Part shown: positions 7,822 through 16,037 of the stretch, in pieces | Position numbering within the stretch: the first letter of the stretch is position 1 | Layout of the letters: every line of letters begins with the position of its first letter | From: CAYJFG01 sp051881695 | Lineage (GTDB): Bacteria; Bacillota; Clostridia; Oscillospirales; Acutalibacteraceae | NCBI GenBank assembly: GCA_051881695.1 | Contig: JBJEQJ010000010.1 | Coordinates: forward strand, 1-59,136 | DNA length: 59,136 nucleotides | Direction of reading: 5' to 3' | Made by a program: the position numbers and the translations under genes | The notes under the pieces: model-generated | Seen by the model: only the letters and a program-made list of their open reading frames with translations | Told to the model about the DNA's origin: nothing | The model's database searches: none

Positions 7822-9300
7822 GTGGAAGAGCGAAACATTTACAGAGATATTGCACGTAGAACAAACGGAGATATTTACATAGGCGTGGTAGGACCGGTAA
7901 GAACAGGAAAGTCTACCTTTATTAAAAGGTTTATGGATACTCTTGTTATACCGAATATAGAAAACGACAGCCGCCGTGACAGAGCCGTTGACGAGCTGCC
8001 GCAGTCAGCCGCAGGCAGAACTATTATGACAACTGAGCCTAAGTTTATACCGGAGGATGCAGTAGAGGTGAACATAGGCGGCAACGCAAGCTTTAAGGTC
8101 AGAATGATAGACTGCGTTGGATATATTGTTCCCAGCGCAATAGGATATATTGAGGACGAACAGCCGAGAATGGTGAAAACGCCGTGGTTTGAAGAGGAAA
8201 TCCCGTTTAATATGGCGGCAGAGATAGGAACAAAAAAGGTAATAACCGACCATTCAACAATAGGTCTTGTAATAACAACAGACGGCACCATATCAGATAT
8301 TCCGAGAGAGGAATATGAGGAGGGAGAGCAAAGGGTAGTAAGCGAGCTGAAGGAGATTAACAAGCCGTTTGTAATATTGCTGAACAGTGCAAATCCAAAT
8401 GACCAAAAAACACATATTCTTGCGGCAGAGATGAATAAAAAATATGGAGTGCCGGTTGTGCCCGTTAGCTGTATGGATTTGGACGAAAACGAAATTAAAA
8501 GAATACTTGCACAAATTCTCTTTGAATTTCCTGTTAAAGAAATAAAGGTAGATATGCCGAAATGGGTATCTTCACTTGAAAAAAATCACTGGCTGAGAAA
8601 GGCTGTATTTGAATGTATAGTAGCTCCGGCGCAAAAAGCCGAAAAAATAAGGGAAATACAGGATATTACAAGGGAAATTTCCTCCTGTGAGCATATTACC
8701 AACGCACAGGTTACGGCGATAGATTTGGGGCAGGGTAAGGCGAGAATCGCCCTTATGCTCAGACCGAGCTTGTTTTACAAGGTTGTCGGGGAGAAAACCG
8801 GCTTTGAAATTCACGATGAGGGCGGTATGCTTGAGTGTATGCTTGAGCTTGCAAAGCTAAAGCAGGAGTATGAAAAAATTAAGGACGCTTACAGCGCCGT
8901 AAATGAAACCGGCTACGGAATTGTAATGCCGGCAATGGAGGAGCTGACCTTAGAAGAGCCGGAGATAATAAAGCAGGGTGGAAAATACGGTATAAGACTT
9001 CGTGCGGCAGCTCCGTCAATACATATGCTGAAAACAAATATTACAACTGAGGTAACGCCGATTGTCGGTTCCGAGCAGCAGTCGGAGGAGCTTGTAACGT
9101 ATCTGCTTAAAGAGTTTGAAGAGAATCCGTCCAAAATATGGGAGTCGAATATTTTCGGGAAATCTCTGCATGAGCTTGTTAACGAGGGCTTGCACAACAA
9201 GCTTTCCAGAATGCCGGAGGATGCAAGAAATAAGCTTAAAGAAACGGTGGAAAGAATAATTAACGAGGGCTGTAACGGCTTGATTTGTATTATTCTTTAA
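7822..9300 (+). CDS. spoIVA: Stage IV sporulation protein A, coat basement-layer ATPase
   Basis: 492 residues, the normal family length. Walker A GPVRTGKS is at 24-31 with K30, the position needed for ATP use in Bacillus SpoIVA; the P-loop domain continues with MIDCVGYIVPSA and ILLNSANPND. The C-terminus ends in hydrophobic GLICIIL, the region tied to forespore-surface docking. SpoIVA polymerises on the outer forespore membrane using ATP and forms the platform for the coat. Start is GTG at 7822 after AGGGGAGG. It is the second gene of the sipL-spoIVA pair. A very structured intergenic region follows. Confidence 0.97.
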   Translation: MEERNIYRDIARRTNGDIYIGVVGPVRTGKSTFIKRFMDTLVIPNIENDSRRDRAVDELPQSAAGRTIMTTEPKFIPEDAVEVNIGGNASFKVRMIDCVGYIVPSAIGYIEDEQPRMVKTPWFEEEIPFNMAAEIGTKKVITDHSTIGLVITTDGTISDIPREEYEEGEQRVVSELKEINKPFVILLNSANPNDQKTHILAAEMNKKYGVPVVPVSCMDLDENEIKRILAQILFEFPVKEIKVDMPKWVSSLEKNHWLRKAVFECIVAPAQKAEKIREIQDITREISSCEHITNAQVTAIDLGQGKARIALMLRPSLFYKVVGEKTGFEIHDEGGMLECMLELAKLKQEYEKIKDAYSAVNETGYGIVMPAMEELTLEEPEIIKQGGKYGIRLRAAAPSIHMLKTNITTEVTPIVGSEQQSEELVTYLLKEFEENPSKIWESNIFGKSLHELVNEGLHNKLSRMPEDARNKLKETVERIINEGCNGLICIIL

Positions 9301-9323
9301 AATTTTATAAAACTGTCAAATAA

Positions 9324-9415
9324 GGCGGCAGCCGCAGGTGTGCGCTGCACACCTGAAATCCGCGCATTTTGCGCGGATTTTTTTCCGCACTTTTGTGAGG
9401 AAAACGGCTGCCGCC
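9324..9415 (+). terminator. Cloverleaf-like nested palindrome including the spoIVA terminator
   Basis: An outer perfect 11-bp stem (GGCGGCAGCCG 9324-9334 with CGGCTGCCGCC 9405-9415) encloses three hairpins: CAGGTGTGC gct GCACACCTG (9335-9355), ATCCGCGCA ttt TGCGCGGAT (9358-9378) with a T-run to 9384, and TTTCCgCAC tttt GTGaGGAAA (9382-9403). The middle hairpin is a standard intrinsic terminator for spoIVA. The rest of the 9301-9601 gap holds the oadG promoter and no gene. Confidence 0.85.
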
Positions 9416-9516
9416 GAAGCTGTCGAAAAGTTGCATTAATTCTGTCGCAATTGCGGTTAAAAATTATATATTACAACGAAGTTTTAAAAAAGTTGTTAAA
9501 AGCAAATTAATATTTG

Positions 9517-9545
9517 TTGAAATATAAATTTACGTAGGTTATAAT
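9517..9545 (+). promoter_or_regulatory. Sigma-A promoter of oadG-oadB
   Basis: TTGAAA at 9517-9522, 17 bp, TATAAT at 9540-9545, about 57 bp before the oadG start. Confidence 0.8.
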
Positions 9546-9601
9546 AATACAGAAAATGAAAATGGGTAAATAGCTATTGCCTTGGAAAGGATTGAACATT
9601 T

Positions 9602-9988
9602 ATGGAAAATATCGGGCTTGCGGTTACACTTTTAATAACCGGTTTTGTTGTTGTTTTCCTCATCTTGATTTTGCTTATAGCGATAATCAAGCTCTATTCA
9701 ACTATTGTGTATAAAGCGCAGACAGGTGCACAGGAAAAGAAAACAGCAAAGAAAAAGGCGGAAAATGAGCAAAAAGAAAAGCAAACAGTAACGCAACCGC
9801 AAAAGCCGGTGCAAACCGATATTGCCGATTCAGATGCAATAACTCCGGAGCTTATAGCTGTTATTACTGCGGCAGCACAGACGGTATGCGGCAGTAAGAA
9901 TATAAAAATCAAAGGAATTAAGAAACCGGCAAAATCCCGGCCTGTATGGAGTACGGCAGGTCTTATGGAAAATACAAGACCGTTTTAA
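9602..9988 (+). CDS. oadG: Sodium-pump decarboxylase gamma subunit (OadG-like)
   Basis: 128 residues. One strong membrane helix (about 6-32) is followed by a charged Lys/Glu/Gln tail (45-70) and a short C-terminal region ending SRPVWSTAGLMENTRPF. This is the plan of OadG/MmdC-type gamma subunits, which hold the membrane beta subunit and the soluble carboxyltransferase together. The oadB gene follows after 34 bp, which supports the role. Sequence conservation is low in this family, so the call rests on topology, the C-terminal WSTAG-like region and context. ATG at 9602 follows AAAGGAT. Confidence 0.82.
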   Translation: MENIGLAVTLLITGFVVVFLILILLIAIIKLYSTIVYKAQTGAQEKKTAKKKAENEQKEKQTVTQPQKPVQTDIADSDAITPELIAVITAAAQTVCGSKNIKIKGIKKPAKSRPVWSTAGLMENTRPF

Positions 9989-10022
9989 GCCGGAGTAAGC
10001 TACAGGAAAGGAATGTGATATA

Positions 10023-11261
10023 ATGGATATACTGCAGGGCTTTATTGATTCCCTTGTAGGACTGTTTTTAGATTCTGGCCTTACAACTCTTGTATGGCAA
10101 AACTATGTAATGATACTTATCTCTATCGTGCTTTTATATCTGGCGATAAAAAAGCAGTACGAGCCGCTTCTGCTTTTGCCGATAGCATTTGGTATGCTTT
10201 TGGTTAATCTATTCCCTGCAATTATGCAGGCGCCCATGACAGATATGATACCTAAAGCAGAATATTTGGCGTCGCACCCCGGAACAATACAATACCCCAT
10301 AACGGTGCTCAACGGTGTTGAGTATGTAAATTATCCGACTAACGGCGGCTTGCTGTGGTATTTGTATCAGGGTGTAAAGCTTGGTATTTATCCGCCGCTT
10401 ATCTTCCTTGGCATAGGCGCTATGACAGACTTCGGCCCGCTTATTGCAAACCCGAAAAGCTTTATTTTAGGCGCTGCTGCACAAATTGGTATTTTTATTA
10501 CATTTTTCGGAGCCATTGCTCTCGGATTTTCACCGGAGCAGGCAGGTTCAATCGGAATTATCGGCGGCGCAGACGGCCCTACGGCTATTTTTGTAACATC
10601 AAAGCTGGCTCCGGAACTGCTCGGGCCTATAGCGGTTGCAGCTTATTCCTATATGGCGCTTGTTCCTATTATTCAGCCGCCTATTATGAAGGCGCTTACA
10701 ACAAAGAAAGAGCGCAGTGTAGTTATGAAGCAGCTTCGCCCTGTTTCTAAGCTTGAAAAAATTATGTTCCCGGTAATAGTTGTAATACTTGTTGCAATAC
10801 TCCTGCCGGATGCGGCTCCGCTTGTAGGTATGCTTATGCTTGGTAACCTGTTCAGAGAAAGCGGCGTTGTTGACAGAATATTTAAGGCAGCTCAGAACGA
10901 GCTTATGAATATTATTACAATTTTCTTAGGCGTAACCGTTGGTGCAACTGCAACCGGTACAGTATTCTTAAGCGTTGATACACTTAAGATTATCGCTCTC
11001 GGTCTTGCTGCGTTCTGCGTAGGTACTGCCTGCGGCGTACTGTTCGGTAAGCTTATGTATATCTTTACAAAGGGCAAGGTTAATCCGCTTATCGGCTCCG
11101 CCGGTGTTTCGGCAGTTCCAATGGCGGCTCGTGTTGCACAAAAAGTAGGTCAACAGGAGAACCCCGCTAACTTCCTTTTGATGCATGCAATGGGTCCGAA
11201 TGTTGCCGGCGTTATCGGCTCTGCTGTTGCGGCCGGTGTCCTTATAAGCGTTCTCGGCTGA
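10023..11261 (+). CDS. oadB: Sodium-translocating decarboxylase beta subunit
   Basis: 412 residues, a multi-spanning membrane protein. It carries the family core IIGGADGPTAIFV with D184, the acidic residue used for sodium movement in the homologous Klebsiella protein, plus AMTDFGPLIANP and AAGVLISVLG at the end. Beta subunits release CO2 from carboxybiotin and export sodium. Partners for this reaction are the alpha carboxyltransferase and biotin carrier, neither of which is in the window. Possible complexes are oxaloacetate, methylmalonyl-CoA or glutaconyl-CoA decarboxylase; the sequence alone does not decide. ATG at 10023 follows AAGGAA. Confidence 0.95.
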   Translation: MDILQGFIDSLVGLFLDSGLTTLVWQNYVMILISIVLLYLAIKKQYEPLLLLPIAFGMLLVNLFPAIMQAPMTDMIPKAEYLASHPGTIQYPITVLNGVEYVNYPTNGGLLWYLYQGVKLGIYPPLIFLGIGAMTDFGPLIANPKSFILGAAAQIGIFITFFGAIALGFSPEQAGSIGIIGGADGPTAIFVTSKLAPELLGPIAVAAYSYMALVPIIQPPIMKALTTKKERSVVMKQLRPVSKLEKIMFPVIVVILVAILLPDAAPLVGMLMLGNLFRESGVVDRIFKAAQNELMNIITIFLGVTVGATATGTVFLSVDTLKIIALGLAAFCVGTACGVLFGKLMYIFTKGKVNPLIGSAGVSAVPMAARVAQKVGQQENPANFLLMHAMGPNVAGVIGSAVAAGVLISVLG

Positions 11262-11277
11262 TAATCAGCATTATTAT

Positions 11278-11311
11278 ATAGCACAGTGTTATTAATGCAC
11301 TGTGCTATTTT
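11278..11311 (+). terminator. Terminator after oadB
   Basis: ATAGCACAGTG (11278-11288) pairs perfectly with CACTGTGCTAT (11298-11308), then TTTTA. Confidence 0.85.
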
Positions 11312-11429
11312 ACGCAATAATAAGGCGATTAAGTACAAATTATATTAAATTTCGTAATTAGAATTAAAAAAACGCTTATTATTGGTAATATAATAAAGAA
11401 AGTCTGTAAATTGGAGGACAATTAAAAAT

Positions 11430-12191
11430 ATGAAGAAAGATATATCCATAAACGATATTTTAAAAATATTTTTATCGCATATAAAGCTTATTGTTTTAAT
11501 AGTAGTAATTTTCGGTATTGCCTCATTCTTATATTCAAAGTATATGATTACTCCTATGTACACAACATCAACGCTTTTATATGTAACTAACTCTGATTCT
11601 CTGCCCGGTGAGCAGGATGTTGAAAACAATAATACATCGGCTACCTCTGCGGCAAATACATCCGGTAAATCAGGCGCTAACGACATTGTTATTTCAGCAC
11701 GCATAGCGTCTGTTTGTCAGACCTTGTTTAAAACAGATATTATGATGCAGGAGCTTATTGAATATCTGGATTTAAATGTTTCCACCGGACAGCTTAAAGG
11801 AATGATAGGCGTTTCTGCTGTTGAAGACACACAGTTTATAACGGTAACTATCACATCTGCCAATCCCGAAACAGCTGCGGCTATTGCAAACGCTCTTCCA
11901 AAAGCAGCGCAAAGCACATATAAATTCTTTTTTCCGTACGGAAAAATAGTTGTAGCAAATCCTGCACATGTTCCGTCTTCGCCGTCTTCGCCTAATGTAC
12001 CTAAAAACACCTTGTTCGGCGCAGGGGCAGGCTTGGTTTTAGCTCTTATCCTTTCATTTATTATTGAAATAATTGATACAACTGTAAAACCGGACGATGA
12101 CCTGTACAAAATTTACAATATACCTGTTTTTGCAGCTATCCCGGAAATTGAAACAGATGCAAAGAGTAAAAAGGCATATGCAAAGGAATAG
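11430..12191 (+). CDS. Wzz/YveK-type polysaccharide chain-length or kinase-activator protein
   Basis: 253 residues. A membrane helix at about 18-38, an extracytoplasmic region (40-185) rich in Ser/Thr/Asn, and a second helix (about 192-212) are followed by a cytoplasmic tail VKPDDDLYKIYNIPVFAAIPE. This is the Wzz/CapA layout of Gram-positive BY-kinase activators, whose C-terminal tail switches on the cytoplasmic kinase. The kinase gene follows about 40 bp downstream. No glycosyltransferase, flippase or polymerase genes are nearby, so the polymer it controls is not shown here. ATG at 11430 follows GGAGG at some distance. Confidence 0.88.
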   Translation: MKKDISINDILKIFLSHIKLIVLIVVIFGIASFLYSKYMITPMYTTSTLLYVTNSDSLPGEQDVENNNTSATSAANTSGKSGANDIVISARIASVCQTLFKTDIMMQELIEYLDLNVSTGQLKGMIGVSAVEDTQFITVTITSANPETAAAIANALPKAAQSTYKFFFPYGKIVVANPAHVPSSPSSPNVPKNTLFGAGAGLVLALILSFIIEIIDTTVKPDDDLYKIYNIPVFAAIPEIETDAKSKKAYAKE

Positions 12192-12232
12192 CTCGCCTGT
12201 TTTTGCACATATATAAAGAGAGGACTGCTTTT

Positions 12233-12952
12233 ATGAAGATTGGAATTCCAAAGAGAAACAGAACAACCGAAAGAGCAAAAAATGTTATTAATGACAACAG
12301 CCGTTTTGCAGTTGTTGAAGGATATAAAATAGCAAGAACCAACCTTATATTTTCGCTTGCGGCAGATAACGGAAAAATTGTCGCCTTTACAAGCTGGTCA
12401 AAGGGTGAGGGTAAAAGTACGGCAACATCAAATATGGCAATTTCACTCTCAAAAATGGGTAAAAAGGTATTGCTTATCGACGCCGATTTAAGAAAACCCA
12501 ATGTGCATAATCTTATGAAGCTTGATAACGACAGAGGGTTTTCTGAGGTTTTGGGAAAATTCAGAAAGCCGGACGAGGTAATTCAACGAGAGGTACTGCC
12601 CTGCCTTGATGTAATAACCTCCGGACCCATTCCTCCTAATCCGTCAGAGCTTTTAGGTTCTCAGCAGATAAAATATTTGTTTGAAAAGTTTGAGGAGGAA
12701 TACGACTATATTCTTGTCGATACTCCGCCGATAGGCTTGGTAACAGATGCGTTAATGCTCAAGGAAAGAATAACCGGTTATGTTGTTGTAATCAGAGAGC
12801 GTTCTACAACTCACGGAGATGTAGAAAACCTTGTACAAAGCATTAATCTTGCAGGAAGCAGAATACTCGGTTTCTTAAAGGTGGGCTGCACGACACCAAG
12901 CGGAAAGAGGAAAGGCAAAAAAGGCTACGGCTACTATTACAGGGTTGAATAA
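12233..12952 (+). CDS. Bacterial tyrosine kinase, CpsD/YwqD type
   Basis: 239 residues from ATG 12233, chosen because AGAGAGGA lies at 12219-12226; an upstream TTG at 12203 would put that site inside the gene. The P-loop is SWSKGEGKST, followed by the Walker A' motif VLLIDADLRKP and Walker B-like YILVDTPP, all features of BY-kinases. The C-terminus has a tyrosine cluster GYGYYYR, the usual autophosphorylation site. Together with the preceding Wzz-type gene it should form a split membrane tyrosine kinase that controls capsule or exopolysaccharide assembly. A terminator follows, so the pair is a two-gene unit. Confidence 0.92.
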   Translation: MKIGIPKRNRTTERAKNVINDNSRFAVVEGYKIARTNLIFSLAADNGKIVAFTSWSKGEGKSTATSNMAISLSKMGKKVLLIDADLRKPNVHNLMKLDNDRGFSEVLGKFRKPDEVIQREVLPCLDVITSGPIPPNPSELLGSQQIKYLFEKFEEEYDYILVDTPPIGLVTDALMLKERITGYVVVIRERSTTHGDVENLVQSINLAGSRILGFLKVGCTTPSGKRKGKKGYGYYYRVE

Positions 12953-12997
12953 ATAGTATCAGCTTGAATGCAATAAAAAGATTAATATTGATTATAT

Positions 12998-13022
12998 AGA
13001 CCGGCAATTACCGGTCTTTTTT
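12998..13022 (+). terminator. Terminator after the tyrosine kinase gene
   Basis: AGACCGG caatta CCGGTCT followed by TTTTTT. Stem 12998-13004 with 13011-13017. Confidence 0.9.
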
Positions 13023-13110
13023 ATGTAAGCTAATAAAGCGTACAGAATTTTCCGTAAAGTTATATGCAAAAACAGCATTGTGACAAAAATGCAGGAAAAA
13101 CAAATAAAAC

Positions 13111-13139
13111 TTGCATTTGCGATAAAAAAGTATTAAAAT
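13111..13139 (+). promoter_or_regulatory. Sigma-A promoter of the aminotransferase gene
   Basis: TTGCAT at 13111-13116, 17 bp, TAAAAT at 13134-13139, about 48 bp before the start codon. Confidence 0.6.
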
Positions 13140-13187
13140 ATTAAGAGTTTAAAAGATTATTTTGAATTTGTTTGAGGAGCGTTTATC

Positions 13188-14468
13188 ATGCAAAGCTATT
13201 ATGATATGAGCAGAGAACAGCTTATCGCTTTAAAAGAAGAGCTTTTAAAGAAATACGATGAATTTAAATCTAAAAGCTTAAAGCTTGATATGTCCAGAGG
13301 AAAGCCCGGCAATGAACAGCTTGAAATATCGCTGCCGATGCTGGATATTGTAAGCAGCAGCTCGGACTGTAAGGCGAGGGATGGGCTTGACTGCCGAAAC
13401 TACGGCTTGCTTGACGGACTCCCTTCAATAAAAGAGCTGTTTTCCGTAATGCTGGAAACTGAGCCTGAAAATATTATGGTTGGCGGTAACTCAAGCCTTA
13501 ATATGATGTTCGATACAATTGCCTGTATTATGACGGCAGGCATTGGCGGCTGTGAGCCTTGGTGTAAGCAGGAAAAGGTTAAATTCCTCTGTCCTTCGCC
13601 CGGTTATGACAGACATTTCGGAATTACAGAATATTTCGGCATAGAGATGATATCAATACCTATGACTCCGACCGGTCCGGATATGGATATAGTTGAAGAA
13701 TATGTAAATAACGACAGCACCGTAAAGGGCATATGGTGTGTACCGAAGTATTCAAATCCGCAGGGTGTGACTTATTCGGACGAAACAGTCACACGCTTTG
13801 CAAGGCTGAAGCCTGCCGCAAAGGATTTCAGAATAATGTGGGACAATGCGTATTGCGTTCACGATATTACAGATACTCCCGATAAGCTTTTAAGCATTAT
13901 GGCAGAGTGTAAAAAATACGGAAATGAAGACCTGCCTGTTATGTTCTGCTCAACCTCTAAAATAACCTTCCCCGGTTCAGGCGTTGCAGCTATGGCGGCT
14001 TCCAAAGCAAATATGGCGGTCTTTAAGGAGCGCTATAAATACCAGACAATCGGCTACGACAAGCTTAATATGCTGCGCCATGTTCTTTTCTTTAAAAATA
14101 TTGACGGTGTAAAGGCGCATATGGAAAAGCATAAGGCGATTTTAGCTCCAAAATTTAAAACAGTAACCGAAAGTCTTGAAAAAGAGCTTGCCGGAACAGG
14201 CGCTGCAAATTGGGTAGTACCTAACGGAGGTTATTTTGTAAGCGTAGACGTTATGGATGGCTGTGCAAAAAGAGTAGTTTCTCTTTGCAGGGAAGCAGGA
14301 GTTATTATGACAGATGCCGGCGCAACGTATCCTTACGGAAACGACCCGAAAGACAGCAATATCAGAGTAGCACCATCTTTCCCGACGGTTGAAGAATTAA
14401 GTCTTGCAATGGAGCTTTTCTGCATCTGTGTGAAATTAGCCGCAGTTGAAAAGCGATTGTGTCAATAA
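13188..14468 (+). CDS. Class I/II (Ic) PLP-dependent aminotransferase, aspartate aminotransferase-like
   Basis: 426 residues. The N-terminus LDMSRGKPGNEQLEIS and the core GGNSSLNMMFD are typical of the class Ic aspartate aminotransferases. PLP ligands: Asp and Tyr in MWDNAYCVHDI (about 223-233) and the Schiff-base Lys in CSTSKITFPGSG (about 254-265). C-terminal RVAPSFP holds the carboxylate-binding Arg. It probably transfers the amino group of aspartate or a similar acid to 2-oxoglutarate in the cytosol. It stands alone between its own promoter and a terminator. ATG at 13188 follows GAGGAG. The amino-acid substrate is inferred from family likeness only. Confidence 0.88.
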   Translation: MQSYYDMSREQLIALKEELLKKYDEFKSKSLKLDMSRGKPGNEQLEISLPMLDIVSSSSDCKARDGLDCRNYGLLDGLPSIKELFSVMLETEPENIMVGGNSSLNMMFDTIACIMTAGIGGCEPWCKQEKVKFLCPSPGYDRHFGITEYFGIEMISIPMTPTGPDMDIVEEYVNNDSTVKGIWCVPKYSNPQGVTYSDETVTRFARLKPAAKDFRIMWDNAYCVHDITDTPDKLLSIMAECKKYGNEDLPVMFCSTSKITFPGSGVAAMAASKANMAVFKERYKYQTIGYDKLNMLRHVLFFKNIDGVKAHMEKHKAILAPKFKTVTESLEKELAGTGAANWVVPNGGYFVSVDVMDGCAKRVVSLCREAGVIMTDAGATYPYGNDPKDSNIRVAPSFPTVEELSLAMELFCICVKLAAVEKRLCQ

Positions 14469-14534
14469 TTAATGACAATTATTAGCTTATTTACACAAAT
14501 TTAGTTTATGAAGCTGTAAATATAGGTATTCCCA

Positions 14535-14563
14535 TTGACTTTTTACAAAAAAAAACATATAAT
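14535..14563 (+). promoter_or_regulatory. Sigma-A promoter of secD-secF
   Basis: TTGACT at 14535-14540, 17 bp, TATAAT at 14558-14563. The predicted start near 14570 falls inside the 5' arm of the terminator at 14565-14613. Confidence 0.8.
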
Positions 14564-14564
14564 T

Positions 14565-14613
14565 AACTCTGTTACGTCTGTGTTTTTATGCAACGCAACA
14601 GAGTTGTTTTTTT
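14565..14613 (+). terminator. Terminator overlapping the secD promoter start site
   Basis: AACTCTGTT (14565-14573) pairs with AACAGAGTT (14597-14605), extended inward by CGT/ACG across one mismatch, then G and seven T. Full hairpin formation needs transcripts that enter from upstream (aminotransferase); transcripts starting at about 14570 lack half of the 5' arm. Confidence 0.85.
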
Positions 14614-14648
14614 CACAGATTTTATTATTGGCATTGGAGGACAAACGA

Positions 14649-16037
14649 ATGAAACGTGTTTCAAAACCGATATTTTTCATCGTTGCCATCCTTATACTTG
14701 CGCTTGCGTTCACTGCAATTTTCGGTGTAACCACAACATACGGTGACATTAAAACGACCGTAATCAAGGGTATAGGTGACATTAGATGGGGTATCGACAT
14801 CAGAGGCGGCGTTGAAGCCACCTTTAAGCCTGCCGGCGGCGTTGACGCTACTGACGAACAGTTGGATTCGGCAAAGGCTATTATAGAAACAAGACTTGTT
14901 TCTAACAACATCACAGACTATGAGCTGTACAAAGATGATGTGACAGACAGCATAATTGTACGCTATCCATGGAAAGAGGATGAAACAGACTTTGACCCGG
15001 AAAAGGCAATAGAAGAAATTTCTTCAACTGCTAAGCTTACTTTCAGACCGGGCAACAGCTATGCATCAACAGATTTCGACTCTAACGGTAAGCCTGTTTA
15101 CAAAACTCCTACCGGCGAAACAGAAGAAATACTTATGGACGGCTCAAATGTTAAAAGGGCTCAGGCAGGTGTCGGCGAGTCTTCAAACGAGTACGCCGTT
15201 TATCTGGAGCTAAAGGATCCGGAAATATTTAAGAACATAACAACTGAGTATAAGGGTAAGACAGTATCAATATGGATGGACGATATTATGCTGTCAGCTC
15301 CTACAGTTAAGGACGTTATTTCAAACGGACAGGCTACAATCAGCGGTACCTTCACTGCTGAAGAGGCGTCTGCACTTGCACAGAAAATTAACGCCGGCGC
15401 ACTTCCGTTTGAGCTTGAAACAACAAGCTTTGGCGCAATCAGCCCGACGCTCGGTTCTTCCTCGCTTGTTGCAATGGCATATGCGGGAATTGCCGCAATT
15501 ATTTTGATTGCATTGTTTATGCTTGTTATGTACAGACTGCCCGGCTTTATTGCCGTGCTTGCGCTTATCGGACAGGTAGGCTTGTCTGTTGCGGTTATCT
15601 CCGGTTTCTTCCCGGTATTTTCAAGCTTTACAATGACCCTGCCCGGTATAGCAGGTCTTATCCTTTCTATCGGTATGGGCGTTGACGCTAACATAATTAC
15701 TGCAGAGCGTATAAAGGAAGAACTAAAGGCAGGAAAAACTCTTGACAGCGCAATTGACAGAGGTACCAAAAACTCCTTCTCGGCTATCTTTGACGGTAAC
15801 GTAACCGTTATTATAGTTGCGCTTATACTGTTGCTTGTATTCGGTCCTACAAATATTCTTTCCTTTGTATTCGGTCCGTCAACAACAGGTACCATTTATT
15901 CATTCGGTTACACATTATTAATGGGCGTTATCTCCAACTTTATTATGGGTGTAGGTGCTTCCAGATTAATGTTAAAGTCAATTTCCGGATATAAAATTGT
16001 TCGTAAAAAATTCTTATTCGGAGGTGCAGGAAAATGA
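14649..16037 (+). CDS. secD: Protein translocase subunit SecD
   Basis: 462 residues from ATG 14649, chosen for GGAGG nine bases upstream; an in-frame TTG at 14535 lies in the promoter and is rejected. One N-terminal helix (7-27), a large periplasm-side domain starting WGIDIRGGVEATF, then five C-terminal helices with AGLILSIGMGVDANIITAERIKEE, the RND-type signature region. SecD with SecF uses the proton or sodium gradient to help the last stages of export through SecYEG. secF overlaps by 4 bp (ATGA), so translation is coupled. Confidence 0.96.
   Translation: MKRVSKPIFFIVAILILALAFTAIFGVTTTYGDIKTTVIKGIGDIRWGIDIRGGVEATFKPAGGVDATDEQLDSAKAIIETRLVSNNITDYELYKDDVTDSIIVRYPWKEDETDFDPEKAIEEISSTAKLTFRPGNSYASTDFDSNGKPVYKTPTGETEEILMDGSNVKRAQAGVGESSNEYAVYLELKDPEIFKNITTEYKGKTVSIWMDDIMLSAPTVKDVISNGQATISGTFTAEEASALAQKINAGALPFELETTSFGAISPTLGSSSLVAMAYAGIAAIILIALFMLVMYRLPGFIAVLALIGQVGLSVAVISGFFPVFSSFTMTLPGIAGLILSIGMGVDANIITAERIKEELKAGKTLDSAIDRGTKNSFSAIFDGNVTVIIVALILLLVFGPTNILSFVFGPSTTGTIYSFGYTLLMGVISNFIMGVGASRLMLKSISGYKIVRKKFLFGGAGK

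Noticed and set aside
14535..14648. Longer SecD start
   Set aside because: The extra residues come from the promoter and terminator region; ATG 14649 has GGAGG in the right place.
15200..15895. Minus-strand 231-codon frame opposite secD
   Set aside because: Antisense shadow of the SecD membrane domain; low-complexity Ile/Ser/Ala composition.
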